From contig QHYF01000142.1 of NCBI GenBank assembly GCA_003224075.1, positions 1 to 6,024 of the forward strand: a stretch of DNA of 6,024 bases. The letters are read 5' to 3'. This DNA comes from Acidobacteriota bacterium (lineage in GTDB: Bacteria; Acidobacteriota; Terriglobia; Acidiferrales; UBA7541). The translations under genes and the position numbers were made by a program. A model generated the notes under the pieces. The model worked only from the letters and a program-made list of their open reading frames with translations, ran no database searches and had not been told where the DNA came from. Positions 1 to 6,024 of the stretch are shown one piece after another (positions within the stretch are counted from its first letter, which is position 1; every line of letters starts with the position of its first letter).

Positions 1-535
1 TGAACGAACCATGCGTATTAACCCAGACCAAGAAAAGTGGCGGAAGAAACCACAATGCCCGCGGCTTGTTTTGGCGGAACTGCTCAAGCACGATGAGCGT
101 CAAGATAATAAACAGATACCCTAACATCTGGGGACGCAGCGAAAACGAGACGTCTGCGAGAACAAGCAGGGTGGCCGCAGCCGCAAATCCCGCTTTCGAG
201 TTTCCCGACCGCTGGGTGCCGTATGCATAGAGCGCGACAGCGATCGCAGCTCCCAGAATCATGAGCAGGGCGTCGAGTCCCCTTAAGCCGGCGAAACGCG
301 CCACTGTCCCAAGTAGCACCTCGCCCAGCCACTCATAGGCTACCCAGGGAGTTCCCGACACGGTAAAGGAATACGGGTCAGTCGTCGGCCAATGATGTGT
401 TGCCAATATGTTCTGGCCGGTTTTGATGTGCCACCAGAGATCGGGGTCCACCTGGAAGCTGCGTGCCGTGATGAAAACTGCCCCAACCAACATCGCTCCG
501 AGCATGGTGGGAAAGGATAGGAGGCGCTTTAGCAA
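1..535 (-). CDS. Polytopic membrane protein, GT-C glycosyltransferase-like (partial, C-terminus off left edge)
   Basis: This frame is open on the minus strand to position 1, so the C-terminus is missing; about 178 residues are visible. A first membrane segment lies at about residues 8-25 (SFPTMLGAMLVGAVFITA). It is followed by the loop motif DPDLWWH (residues 30-36), then HHWPTTDPYSFT and PWVAYEWLGEVLL (from about residue 64). Further hydrophobic spans follow, and the visible part ends in WVNTHGSF. An acidic motif in the first external loop of a multi-span protein is the layout of GT-C fold lipid-linked sugar transferases, so a role in moving sugars at the cytoplasmic membrane is inferred from architecture; the substrate is unknown. 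The start is uncertain. I chose TTG at 535 because GGAGGA lies about 10 bases upstream. GTG at 599-601 and ATG at 503-505 are in frame but have no clear ribosome site. The frame stays open back to a stop at 803-805, so a longer N-terminus is possible. Confidence 0.75.
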   Translation of the reverse strand, partial: MLKRLLSFPTMLGAMLVGAVFITARSFQVDPDLWWHIKTGQNILATHHWPTTDPYSFTVSGTPWVAYEWLGEVLLGTVARFAGLRGLDALLMILGAAIAVALYAYGTQRSGNSKAGFAAAATLLVLADVSFSLRPQMLGYLFIILTLIVLEQFRQNKPRALWFLPPLFLVWVNTHGSF

Positions 536-1106
536 CGAGACCGATTCCTCCGCGCCCGCTGGGACGACAGCCGACGCAAGGGTACCCGCCTGCGCACACA
601 CCTCTGAGGACGCCGGAATTGCCGCATCGGCGGTTCCAAGGTCTCGATCTAACGCAGTGTGTAACTCGCTCAGTGTCCTACGCTCAATCCATACCGGTCG
701 CGAGGTTCCGACCTTAAAGTCCGCGGATCCCGCGGCAAGATTCTGTTCTTGGAGAGGAAACTTCCCGTAAACACCTGGTACTGGTTCGGGGACTATTACT
801 ACTTACGAGAAAGCACACTTCGGACCAAACCAGTCCAGGCTTCGCGTGGCGCCGGCCAAACGTAAGTTGCTGAAACAAAGGCCCTTGGAGTGTTGGAAGA
901 CATCTTGTTAACCAGGAAGAACTGCGGATTCGTGGCAAAGTCTTTCAGCTACGAGGCAAAACCTTTCCACGGAGCGCGTCTATGTGTTCATCGCCGTTGC
1001 GACTGCGGTTGCTGACAGGCTCCGTCTAGCAACAAAAGGGCACTATGGGCTCGACTGAGCGTTGCTTGTGGAACCCAAGCGAACTCTTTGAAGTGTGAAT
1101 CATTGA
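536..1106. other. Stretch without a supported gene
   Basis: I find no convincing gene here. Positions 536-802 continue the open minus-strand frame of the membrane protein gene, but the only usual start codon in that extension is GTG at 599-601. Positions 806-1106 contain only short frames whose translations look like noise (arginine-, serine- and cysteine-rich). I see no clear promoter or terminator, although the leader of the minus-strand membrane protein gene should lie here. Confidence 0.5.
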
Positions 1107-1298
1107 CGGAAAACGCTCATCGTCTCTCTCGTCATCTGGACCTTTATCATCTCCTGCGTAATCGCCATTTACTTGATCCTTACATTCCTAGGCGCTTTCA
1201 TGCCGAACCTATATTTTGCTCTAACCGGGCTTGTGGTTGCTGTCGCGACCTTGGCGATCATGCGGGAGCTGCTCTGGACTCGTCAGTCATCCAGGTAA
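1107..1298 (+). pseudogene. Possible small two-span membrane protein or its remnant, no normal start
   Basis: A TGA at 1104-1106 is followed by 63 sense codons ending in TAA at 1296-1298. The translation is strikingly hydrophobic: a first stretch around TLIVSLVIWTFIISCVIAIY, a short break near GAFMPN, then a second stretch around LYFALTGLVVAVATLAIM, ending in a charged tail (RELLWTRQSSR). That is the profile of a small protein with two membrane segments and a basic cytosolic tail. No ATG, GTG or TTG occurs before the first span. The first in-frame candidates are TTG at 1173 and ATG at 1200, which would lose the first span. Either the beginning has been lost or frameshifted, or the frame is fortuitous. 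I do not recognise a family. Confidence 0.3.
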
Positions 1299-1391
1299 GA
1301 TTCCGCGTCGGACTCAACAAATCATTCGCAATCAACTTTACGATCATAAGAAGAAGCGTTGGGTATCGCAGTGCCCCGCTAATTTTGACAG
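1299..1391. other. Short gap next to transposase relic
   Basis: The minus strand just past the second-frame stop reads EALTVKIS in another frame (1378-1401), which resembles the last residues of such transposases. The original transposase end is therefore probably here, displaced by another frameshift. I could not identify terminal inverted repeats or a target duplication. Confidence 0.3.
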
Positions 1392-1620
1392 TCAGGGCCT
1401 CTTTCCCCTAGTACACCTGCAAAAAACCAAGAAGGCCTCGTGCGAAGTGCGATTTTCGATTCCGTGATGAGGCCTGTAGTGATTGTAGTCCTGGATCCAA
1501 CAAGCGACGCTGGCCCGCGATTCTTCCACGCTCCGAATTTCCCGTCCAGACTTCCTCTTCCTTCAAGCTGCGATGGAACCGCCCGATTTGGCTGTTCCAC
1601 TTGGCGCGATGATAGGCCGT
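1392..1620 (-). pseudogene. DDE transposase (rve/integrase-core type, IS3- or IS481-like) C-terminal remnant
   Basis: This is the C-terminal end of an insertion-sequence transposase, broken into at least two frames. The first part (about 1546-1620) reads AKWNSQIGRFHRSLKEEEVW, which matches the last catalytic block of the retroviral-integrase-like transposase core. Four bases (1542-1545) then shift the frame. The second part (1395-1541) reads EIRSVEESRASVACWIQDYN, then HYRPHHGIENRTSHEAF, the usual tail of these enzymes, and ends at a TGA at 1392-1394. The block normally has Glu after Asn-x-x-Ile as the third DDE residue; here codon 1582-1584 reads Gly. The N-terminal domain and the first two catalytic Asp residues are absent, so it cannot be active. 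The exact IS family is uncertain. Confidence 0.75.
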
Positions 1621-1663
1621 CCGCCGGCGCGTGTTCCCAGTTTGCGCCAGCGCCTGAAGTGCC

Positions 1664-1735
1664 GTGGCTGAAAGGATTCGAACCCCCGACCTCGGGCGTG
1701 ACGGGCAGTCTGTCAGTCTAATCGCCAGAGTCAAT
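1664..1735 (-). pseudogene. Decayed tRNA-Asp(GTC)-like gene
   Basis: Read on the minus strand, this has the order of a tRNA. It starts with a D-arm-like part (CTGGCGATTAGA), then an anticodon loop CCGTCAC (1698-1704) with GTC at 1700-1702, a variable part GAGGTC, and the T-arm GGGGGTTCGAATCC. A run CAGCCAC follows where the acceptor strand should be. Layout and GTC anticodon fit tRNA-Asp. It is probably not functional: the nearly universal U33 is C (position 1703), the anticodon stem pairs only next to the loop, the T-stem relies on G-T pairs, the 5' acceptor strand does not pair with the 3' one, and no CCA is encoded. Antisense translation gives GFEPPTSGVTG, a familiar artefact of tRNA genes. 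Confidence 0.6.
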
Positions 1736-1748
1736 AAAGCGCGGCCCA

Positions 1749-1912
1749 CTGCGAGCGTTTGGTGTTGACGTGAAGGTGCAGCAGGAATTGCTGCGGCACG
1801 CCGACATTCGGACCACGATGAATATCTCTACACGCAGGCAGTTCCACAAGCGATGCGGGATGCGCACGGAAGAGTAGTCGAAATGTTGTTGCCGATACGG
1901 AAAGCGGGATGA
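1749..1912 (+). pseudogene. Tyrosine recombinase (phage-type integrase) C-terminal remnant, frameshifted
   Basis: Only the last about 55 codons of a site-specific integrase remain. The first frame (1749-1826) reads LRAFGVDVKVQQELLRHADI then RTTMNI, the helix that carries the second catalytic His (His codon 1797-1799). An extra CT at 1827-1828 breaks the frame. Two bases on, the sequence resumes as YTQAVPQAMRDAHGRVVEML and ends at TGA 1910-1912. Its first residue, Tyr (1829-1831), is the expected nucleophile of the family. His and Tyr are therefore both present but in different frames. The Arg-containing N-terminal part of the catalytic domain and the core-binding domain are missing, and the match begins abruptly right after the tRNA-like relic. 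The enzyme cannot be active. Such integrases insert islands or prophages, often at tRNA genes, which fits the neighbours. Confidence 0.8.
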
Positions 1913-1935
1913 AAAACGAGGCAGCTTTAGGGCAG

Positions 1936-1954
1936 CACTAAGCGTTCCTTAGTG
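1936..1954. repeat. Perfect 7-bp inverted repeat (hairpin)
   Basis: CACTAAG, a 5-base loop CGTTC, and CTTAGTG form a perfect stem-loop. With a 2-base bulge it can extend on both sides through AGC/GCT. It lies 24 bases after the integrase-remnant stop and is followed within about 10 bases by a modest T-rich tract, so it could be a leftover terminator or part of a recombination site. The T tract is neither continuous nor adjacent, so a terminator call is weak. Confidence 0.45.
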
Positions 1955-2010
1955 TGCTAAGCTGTTTCTTTCCGTTCTGCGGCATTAGTTGTAAGTCCTT
2001 GAAGATACGG

Positions 2011-2044
2011 TAGATGCGGATTTCGATCCCCACCGCCCCTACCA
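2011..2044 (+). pseudogene. tRNA/tmRNA 3'-end-like fragment with CCA
   Basis: The tail GCGGATTTCGATCCCCACCG then CCCCTACCA has the layout of a tRNA or tmRNA 3' end. It shows a T-arm with TTCGAT loop (2022-2027), a C-rich acceptor strand and an encoded CCA at 2042-2044. Compared with a common bacterial tmRNA ending, most differences are C/T or A/G transitions plus one inserted base around 2020, and the T-stem is only partly paired. No matching 5' half is visible upstream. It therefore looks like a 3' fragment, the part of an RNA gene that integrases duplicate on insertion. Which RNA it came from (tmRNA or a tRNA) I cannot settle. Confidence 0.45.
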
Positions 2045-2082
2045 ACCATCCTTTTTCCCAACAACAACTTAGCGATTTGTCG

Positions 2083-2102
2083 AGGCGGCAAAAGGCGGCA
2101 AA
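2083..2102 (+). repeat. Tandem 10-bp direct repeat, two copies
   Basis: The unit AGGCGGCAAA occurs twice head to tail. The stretch 2045-2173 otherwise holds nothing I recognise. It lies in the 3' flank of the minus-strand secreted protein gene. Function unknown; possibly simple slippage. Confidence 0.5.
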
Positions 2103-2173
2103 AAGGGTCTCGAGGGTGGCACCAATGGCTCGAAAGCACGAACCTTGCGATGTTGTACGAAAGTCATTGTGTT

Positions 2174-3226
2174 TTAGGGACTGGCGGGTTCGTGGTTAGG
2201 GGCATTCGTTGTCAACTTCCGGACGAAAAATTCTTGAAGAAGATTGATGGCGGCAGATTCACCAATCCCGATTAGGCCATTTTCGAACGTTAAACGCGCT
2301 CCATTGCGATCTTTCGCTGGATAGTAGAGATTTGAGATACCGCCTGCCGCGAGGCTTCCGAGGATACTCGAGTAATTTGCCTGCCAGTGTCCATCGTCGC
2401 CCTTGCAAATAACTGAATTGGCGAGCGCATACAAAATCCGTGATCGCTTGGCACCGCTTCCCTTGTAAAAATAACGCGGGTCTTGTTTCAGCAGCGATGG
2501 CAGCATAGCGCTCCCGATGAAAGTGCCCGTAACAAAGTCTCCGTAGGAGGCGCCGTAGCGCTTTGCATAACCTTGTGCGCCCTGTCCATATCCACTGAAG
2601 TCATTTTGCGCCTGCTGAATTCCCGCAATAACCCCAGTCACTCCGAAGGTGACGGGATCCAAGGTGGTCTTCCAGGCAAGCTCGAACTTTTGCTTAGAGG
2701 TGAGAGGAACTGCGTGGTGGTCGTAGCTGACATAAAAATTTGGAACGACGCCGAGGACCCGCTGCTTCTCTTGAACCTTGATCTGATCTTCTGCCACTTC
2801 GGTCCGTGAGGGGACGACACGCACCTCAGTGACAGCTGTAGCAAGAGCCATCGCGATTTGCGGGGCAGTGTAGCTCTCCCCCGACCGCAGTATTCCGGCG
2901 CATGCTTGCGTCGCGAAGCCCGCCGACGTGATTGCGAGATGGAAGGGCCCGGGAGCGATGTTGGCAAAGGAGAATTGCCCATCATCGCCTGATAGCACTT
3001 CTTGGCTTGGGGATTGATCTTCACGTGAAAGCGTCACCTGGGCTCCGGCGACGACGGCTCCAGTCTGATCAACAACTTTTCCGCTGATGCTGCCAGGTAG
3101 ACCACTCTCCGCGCCGAGTGCGATAGGGGGCTGCGGAGACTGAGCCAGAGCTGGAAGGCCGCAAGTCAGGATGCTTAGGATTAGCCGGACTACCCAAGCC
3201 GTATATCTACGCATAATCAGCACCAT
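2174..3226 (-). CDS. Secreted carboxypeptidase-regulatory-like domain protein with conserved C-terminal domain of unknown function
   Basis: This is an intact gene of about 350 codons. The N-terminus has a signal peptide: basic MRRY, a hydrophobic core, then a likely cleavage after LPALA. Residues about 46-134 form a CarboxypepD_reg domain, a beta-sandwich, beginning SISGKVVDQTGAVVAGAQVT and including GDDGQFSFANIAPGPFHLAI. The remaining about 200 residues are a different domain with GVVPNFYVSYD, KQKFELAWKT, DPVTFG, GYGQGAQGYAKRYGASYGDF, LLKQDPRYFYKGSG and NLYYPAKDRN. I recall this combination from Acidobacteriota hypothetical proteins, but its function is unknown to me. I see no catalytic zinc motif, so it should not be called a peptidase. 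It should act in the periplasm or at the envelope. Start: ATG at 3224-3226 is the first ATG. ATG at 3212-3214, with GGATGG eight bases before it, is equally good, and TTG at 3248-3250 would lengthen the n-region. Stop TAA at 2174-2176. It is divergent from the TonB-receptor gene. Confidence 0.92.
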   Translation of the reverse strand: MVLIMRRYTAWVVRLILSILTCGLPALAQSPQPPIALGAESGLPGSISGKVVDQTGAVVAGAQVTLSREDQSPSQEVLSGDDGQFSFANIAPGPFHLAITSAGFATQACAGILRSGESYTAPQIAMALATAVTEVRVVPSRTEVAEDQIKVQEKQRVLGVVPNFYVSYDHHAVPLTSKQKFELAWKTTLDPVTFGVTGVIAGIQQAQNDFSGYGQGAQGYAKRYGASYGDFVTGTFIGSAMLPSLLKQDPRYFYKGSGAKRSRILYALANSVICKGDDGHWQANYSSILGSLAAGGISNLYYPAKDRNGARLTFENGLIGIGESAAINLLQEFFVRKLTTNAPNHEPASP

Positions 3227-3250
3227 CCGTTCATTATGATGCTCTGCCAA

Positions 3251-3654
3251 CGGATTTTGGATTTCCGATAAGGTTGACGTCTTTATGAGTTACGCGTAGG
3301 TGCCTTGCCAGTCATCTGAAACCGACTTCTCCGGTGAGCGTCAATCAGGCATTTCAACTGAACTTCTTTAAAGCTGTCCTTCACTTTGGATAAGAGATTC
3401 ATCCGACGGAAACCGTAGCGCTGCTGTCAAATCACATCCTGATTAGGGCGAAAGAGAACTATCTGAAGCTTGCCCATCAATTCGTCGAAATGGATGGAGG
3501 CACACCTGGATTTGGCAGGCCCTCCTATCTCAGAACTGCAAATTGACTAAAGACGGGCATGTTCACTGGCTGGACAAGGGTACCAGCGATAGTGGTGAAT
3601 CGGACGGAACTACTCGCGAGACAATGGGGAATGAGCCTTTGGCTAGACAAGACC
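3251..3654. other. Divergent intergenic region with a doubtful coding remnant
   Basis: This gap separates two divergent envelope genes and must contain promoters for both, but I cannot point to a convincing -35/-10 pair. The plus-strand frame from 3394 to the TGA at 3544-3546 is open for 50 codons and reads protein-like (ETVALLSNHILIRAKENYLK, then LAHQFVEMDGG). The same frame is open before a TAA at 3391-3393 back to a TGA at 3289. No well-placed start is present and no family is recognised. It may be a broken small gene or chance. Confidence 0.35.
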
Positions 3655-6024
3655 ATGAGCTTAGTCCGACCAATAGTTCGCCAAATCGCGCCCCTAAACC
3701 TCTTGGGCTTAACCTCTCCCCGCTGGCCATGTGGTTGGTTGCAGCAGGCTGCCGCTGCGTGTGTGTTCATGCTCGCAACGTTACCGACGCTTGGGCAGGT
3801 GACGCAGACCGGCAACGAGAAACAGCCCCTGGGGTCCATCCACGGAACCCTCACCACCACGCAAGAGGACGCCTCAAGCGGACTAGCGGGGATTACCGTA
3901 AAGTTGACCCCGGGGCCTCCCGACGACAGCCCTCTGACCGCCGATACGGATGATGCCGGGCAGTACGAATTCAAGAACCTCAGGCCTGGAACCTATACGA
4001 TTTCCATAAGCCAACCGGGATTCAAGCCTTTTACAAAGGCCCTCAGCCTCAATGCCGGAGAGGCGGCCGTCGTGAGCATTCGGGTCGAGCTCCAGACCGT
4101 CACCGAAAAGGTTGAGGTCAGCGAAGAGACTCAGTCTATCGCGACCGAGGAAGTGACGGCCCCGAGCGTGGCCCTTACGCAGCGCCAGTTGATTTCGCTT
4201 CCGACAGCGCAGGAAAAGATCCGAGAAGTCCTTCCGGTCACCCCTGGAGTGGTGAAAACGCAGGATGGAAAACTGAACTTCAAAGGCGCGGACGAGAATC
4301 AGAGCTTGTTGCTCGTCAATTCCGCGCGGACCACCGATCCGGTGACCGGTAGTTTCGCGGTGCCTGTGCCGACAGATGCCGTGCAGTCCTTCGCGGTTTA
4401 CAAGACGCCTTATAACGCGGGCCTGGGAAGCTTTTCCGGCGGATTGACAAAGGTTGAAACCAAACCACCGGACGATGCGTGGAGCTACAGACTAAAGAGT
4501 TTTATCCCTTCCGTGCTCGGGAAGAATGGGAGTATGGTCGGATTCCAGGAGGCGACGCCGGGGTTCGACTTCAGCGCACCACTACTCAAACACAAACTGC
4601 TCTTTTCGGAGATTTTCCAGTACGACATGAAAAAGCGCACGGTGCGAGGCTTGCCCTGGCCCTTTGACATCAGCAAAAAGCAGGGGTTTAGTACATTTTC
4701 GACCTTCGAAGCGATCCTCTCCAAGACACACGTGGTGACGCTCACGGTGAACGCGTACCCGCTGCGGGTACAGCATGCGGAGATCAATGCTCTCGTTCCT
4801 CAGCCTGCCTCGAACGACCTGGACCAAAAGGGCGTGACGGTGGGTCTAACGGATCGGTTCCAGTTTAGCTCCGGCGCAATCTTCAGCACCGTTGCGCAGT
4901 ACACGCGGTTTGACAGCAATGCGCATGGTCAGGGGCCTGCGGATATGCTAATCGCACCGGAAGGCTGGGGCGGGAATTTCTTCAATCAATGGTCGCGCAG
5001 GGGCAAGGAATTTCAAGTCGTCTCCGCGTACCAATTTGCCGAGAAACACTGGCTCGGCCGCCACGAGCTCCACGTGGGCGCGGATTTCGATCAGCGGTCC
5101 TACGTGGGAGTCAGCAGTTCGAATCCTGTGCGGATTCTTCGTCAGGATGGGACTTTGGCGGAAGAAATTACTTTTCTTTCGGGGGCGATTCAGAACGCGT
5201 CGGACTCGGCAGCGGCCGAGTTCATCCAGGATCATTGGGTTCTGGGCTCCCACTGGGCCGTGGATCTGGGGACGCGTTTGTCGAGCGAAACCAATGGTTG
5301 GTCCGCAGCGCTGGCTCCGCGCGCCGGTGTGGCTTATTCCCCGGGCAAAGAGGGCAAGACCGTAATTCGGACGGGCGCTGGCTTGTTCTACAGTTTACTG
5401 CCGCTTCTGGCCGGAGACTTCGCAGCCAACCCGACTCGAGTGATTACGCCATTCGATACGGCGGGCTTGCCGAGCGGGCTCCCCGTGGCTTACACGAATG
5501 TCTACGCTGGCGGGTTGAATCCACTGACGGCCAGCGGTTTGCCGAGGCAGCCGGGCACGACGCCACGCAACCTCACATGGAATGTCGAAGTGGAGCAAGA
5601 GTTGCGGAAAAACTGGTTTTTGCGTGTCGGTTACATCGATAGCCACACGACGTACCTTTTCGCCGTGAATCCACTCACAGCTATGGCGGGTGGGCAATCC
5701 TTTTTGGCTCTTACGAACATGGGCTCATCGCATTATCGCGAGCTGGAAAGTACCGCGCATTTCACCTTTCATCGAACCGATGAGATAAATGTCTCCTACA
5801 TCCGGAGCCGCACACGCGGAGATTTGAACAATCTTTCTGCTGTGCTCGTTCCTTTCGAACAGCCGGTCGTTCGCACAAATGTGTATGGCATCCTGCCTTA
5901 TGACGTGCCCAACCGGGTTGTGACCTGGGGGATTTTTTCTCTGCCGAAAAGCCTTAAGTTCAGTCCCATCGCGGATCTACATTCCGGCTATCCCTACTCC
6001 AATATCGATACGCTGCAAAATTAC
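3655..6024 (+). CDS. TonB-dependent outer-membrane receptor, Oar-like, with N-terminal CarboxypepD_reg domain (partial, C-terminus off right edge)
   Basis: The frame is open to the window end; 790 residues are visible from ATG 3655. A hydrophobic signal core (about residues 29-45, QQAAAACVFMLATLPTLG) precedes a likely cleavage near GQ. Residues about 60-146 are a CarboxypepD_reg domain, with GITVKLTPGPPDDS and DDAGQYEFKNLRPGTYTISI. A linker with QLISLPTAQEKIREVLPVTP follows, then the plug (about 178-275), with NQSLLLVN, FAVPVPTDAVQSFAVYKTPY and GLGSFSGGLTKVETK. The rest is alternating aromatic/polar sequence typical of barrel strands, including APRAGVAYSP and IRTGAGLFYS. In this family the barrel spans the outer membrane and imports ligands with TonB/ExbBD energy; Acidobacteriota carry many copies, usually about 1000-1200 residues. 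The ligand is unknown. The start is uncertain: ATG 3655 gives an n-region of about 28 residues, ATG 3631 and ATG 3559 are also in frame, TTG 3739 would give a shorter signal peptide, and none has a good ribosome site. Confidence 0.93.
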   Translation, partial: MSLVRPIVRQIAPLNLLGLTSPRWPCGWLQQAAAACVFMLATLPTLGQVTQTGNEKQPLGSIHGTLTTTQEDASSGLAGITVKLTPGPPDDSPLTADTDDAGQYEFKNLRPGTYTISISQPGFKPFTKALSLNAGEAAVVSIRVELQTVTEKVEVSEETQSIATEEVTAPSVALTQRQLISLPTAQEKIREVLPVTPGVVKTQDGKLNFKGADENQSLLLVNSARTTDPVTGSFAVPVPTDAVQSFAVYKTPYNAGLGSFSGGLTKVETKPPDDAWSYRLKSFIPSVLGKNGSMVGFQEATPGFDFSAPLLKHKLLFSEIFQYDMKKRTVRGLPWPFDISKKQGFSTFSTFEAILSKTHVVTLTVNAYPLRVQHAEINALVPQPASNDLDQKGVTVGLTDRFQFSSGAIFSTVAQYTRFDSNAHGQGPADMLIAPEGWGGNFFNQWSRRGKEFQVVSAYQFAEKHWLGRHELHVGADFDQRSYVGVSSSNPVRILRQDGTLAEEITFLSGAIQNASDSAAAEFIQDHWVLGSHWAVDLGTRLSSETNGWSAALAPRAGVAYSPGKEGKTVIRTGAGLFYSLLPLLAGDFAANPTRVITPFDTAGLPSGLPVAYTNVYAGGLNPLTASGLPRQPGTTPRNLTWNVEVEQELRKNWFLRVGYIDSHTTYLFAVNPLTAMAGGQSFLALTNMGSSHYRELESTAHFTFHRTDEINVSYIRSRTRGDLNNLSAVLVPFEQPVVRTNVYGILPYDVPNRVVTWGIFSLPKSLKFSPIADLHSGYPYSNIDTLQNY

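Noticed and set aside
84..332. Minus-strand frame of 82 codons
   Set aside because: It overlaps the GT-C-like gene in another frame. Its translation is Arg/Cys-rich, while the other minus frame gives clear membrane spans and recognisable motifs.
408..770. Plus-strand frame of 120 codons
   Set aside because: It lies antisense to the membrane-protein gene and has no recognisable domain.
1440..1721. Plus-strand frame ending in GFEPPTSGVTGSLSV
   Set aside because: It is antisense to the transposase relic and the tRNA-like relic; the terminal peptide is a familiar product of translating a tRNA gene backwards.
1936..1975. Rho-independent terminator
   Set aside because: The stem is perfect but A/T-rich and short, and no continuous T run follows directly, so I recorded it only as a hairpin.
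2083..2102. CRISPR or larger repeat array
   Set aside because: There are only two adjoining 10-bp copies without spacers.
1957..2139. Minus-strand frame of 60 codons
   Set aside because: It covers the hairpin and the tRNA/tmRNA-like 3' end in antisense; no protein-like features.
3525..3974. Overlapping frames on both strands at the receptor 5' end
   Set aside because: The third frame, which continues without a stop to 6024, carries the signal peptide and CarboxypepD_reg domain; the others are its shadows.
4989..5642. Plus-strand frame of 217 codons
   Set aside because: It is an out-of-frame reading of the receptor barrel, rich in Arg, Gly and Ser, with no domain.

Overview
The window looks like an accessory-type stretch of an Acidobacteriota chromosome. 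I infer this from the two proteins with an N-terminal carboxypeptidase-regulatory-like (CarboxypepD_reg) domain. One is a small secreted protein of a type I associate with Acidobacteriota, and the other is an Oar-like TonB-dependent outer-membrane receptor, a family greatly expanded in that phylum. The assignment rests on recognised protein patterns, not on a search. I see no complete novel defence or metabolic system here. The unusual part is a compact graveyard of mobile-element and RNA-gene fragments.

Layout. Positions 1-535 (minus) hold the N-terminal half of a multi-membrane-span, GT-C-glycosyltransferase-like protein that runs off the left edge. Positions 536-1106 have no gene I can defend. 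Positions 1107-1298 (plus) hold a very hydrophobic 63-codon frame without a normal start codon. Positions 1392-2044 hold relics in a row: a frameshifted DDE transposase C-terminus (minus), a decayed tRNA-Asp-like gene (minus), the C-terminal end of a tyrosine recombinase split by a 2-bp insertion (plus), a small perfect hairpin, and a tRNA/tmRNA-like 3' end carrying CCA (plus). This is what an old, collapsed tRNA-targeted integration site would look like, but that reading is an inference.

Positions 2174-3226 (minus) encode an intact, signal-peptide-bearing protein of about 350 residues: a CarboxypepD_reg domain followed by a conserved domain of unknown function. Positions 3655-6024 (plus) encode the first 790 residues of a TonB-dependent receptor with signal peptide, CarboxypepD_reg domain, plug and the start of a beta-barrel, open at the right edge. 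These two genes are divergent and separated by about 430 bp. Their shared domain and orientation make a common envelope role conceivable, but nothing in the sequence proves that they work together. The intergenic gap contains only a doubtful coding remnant.
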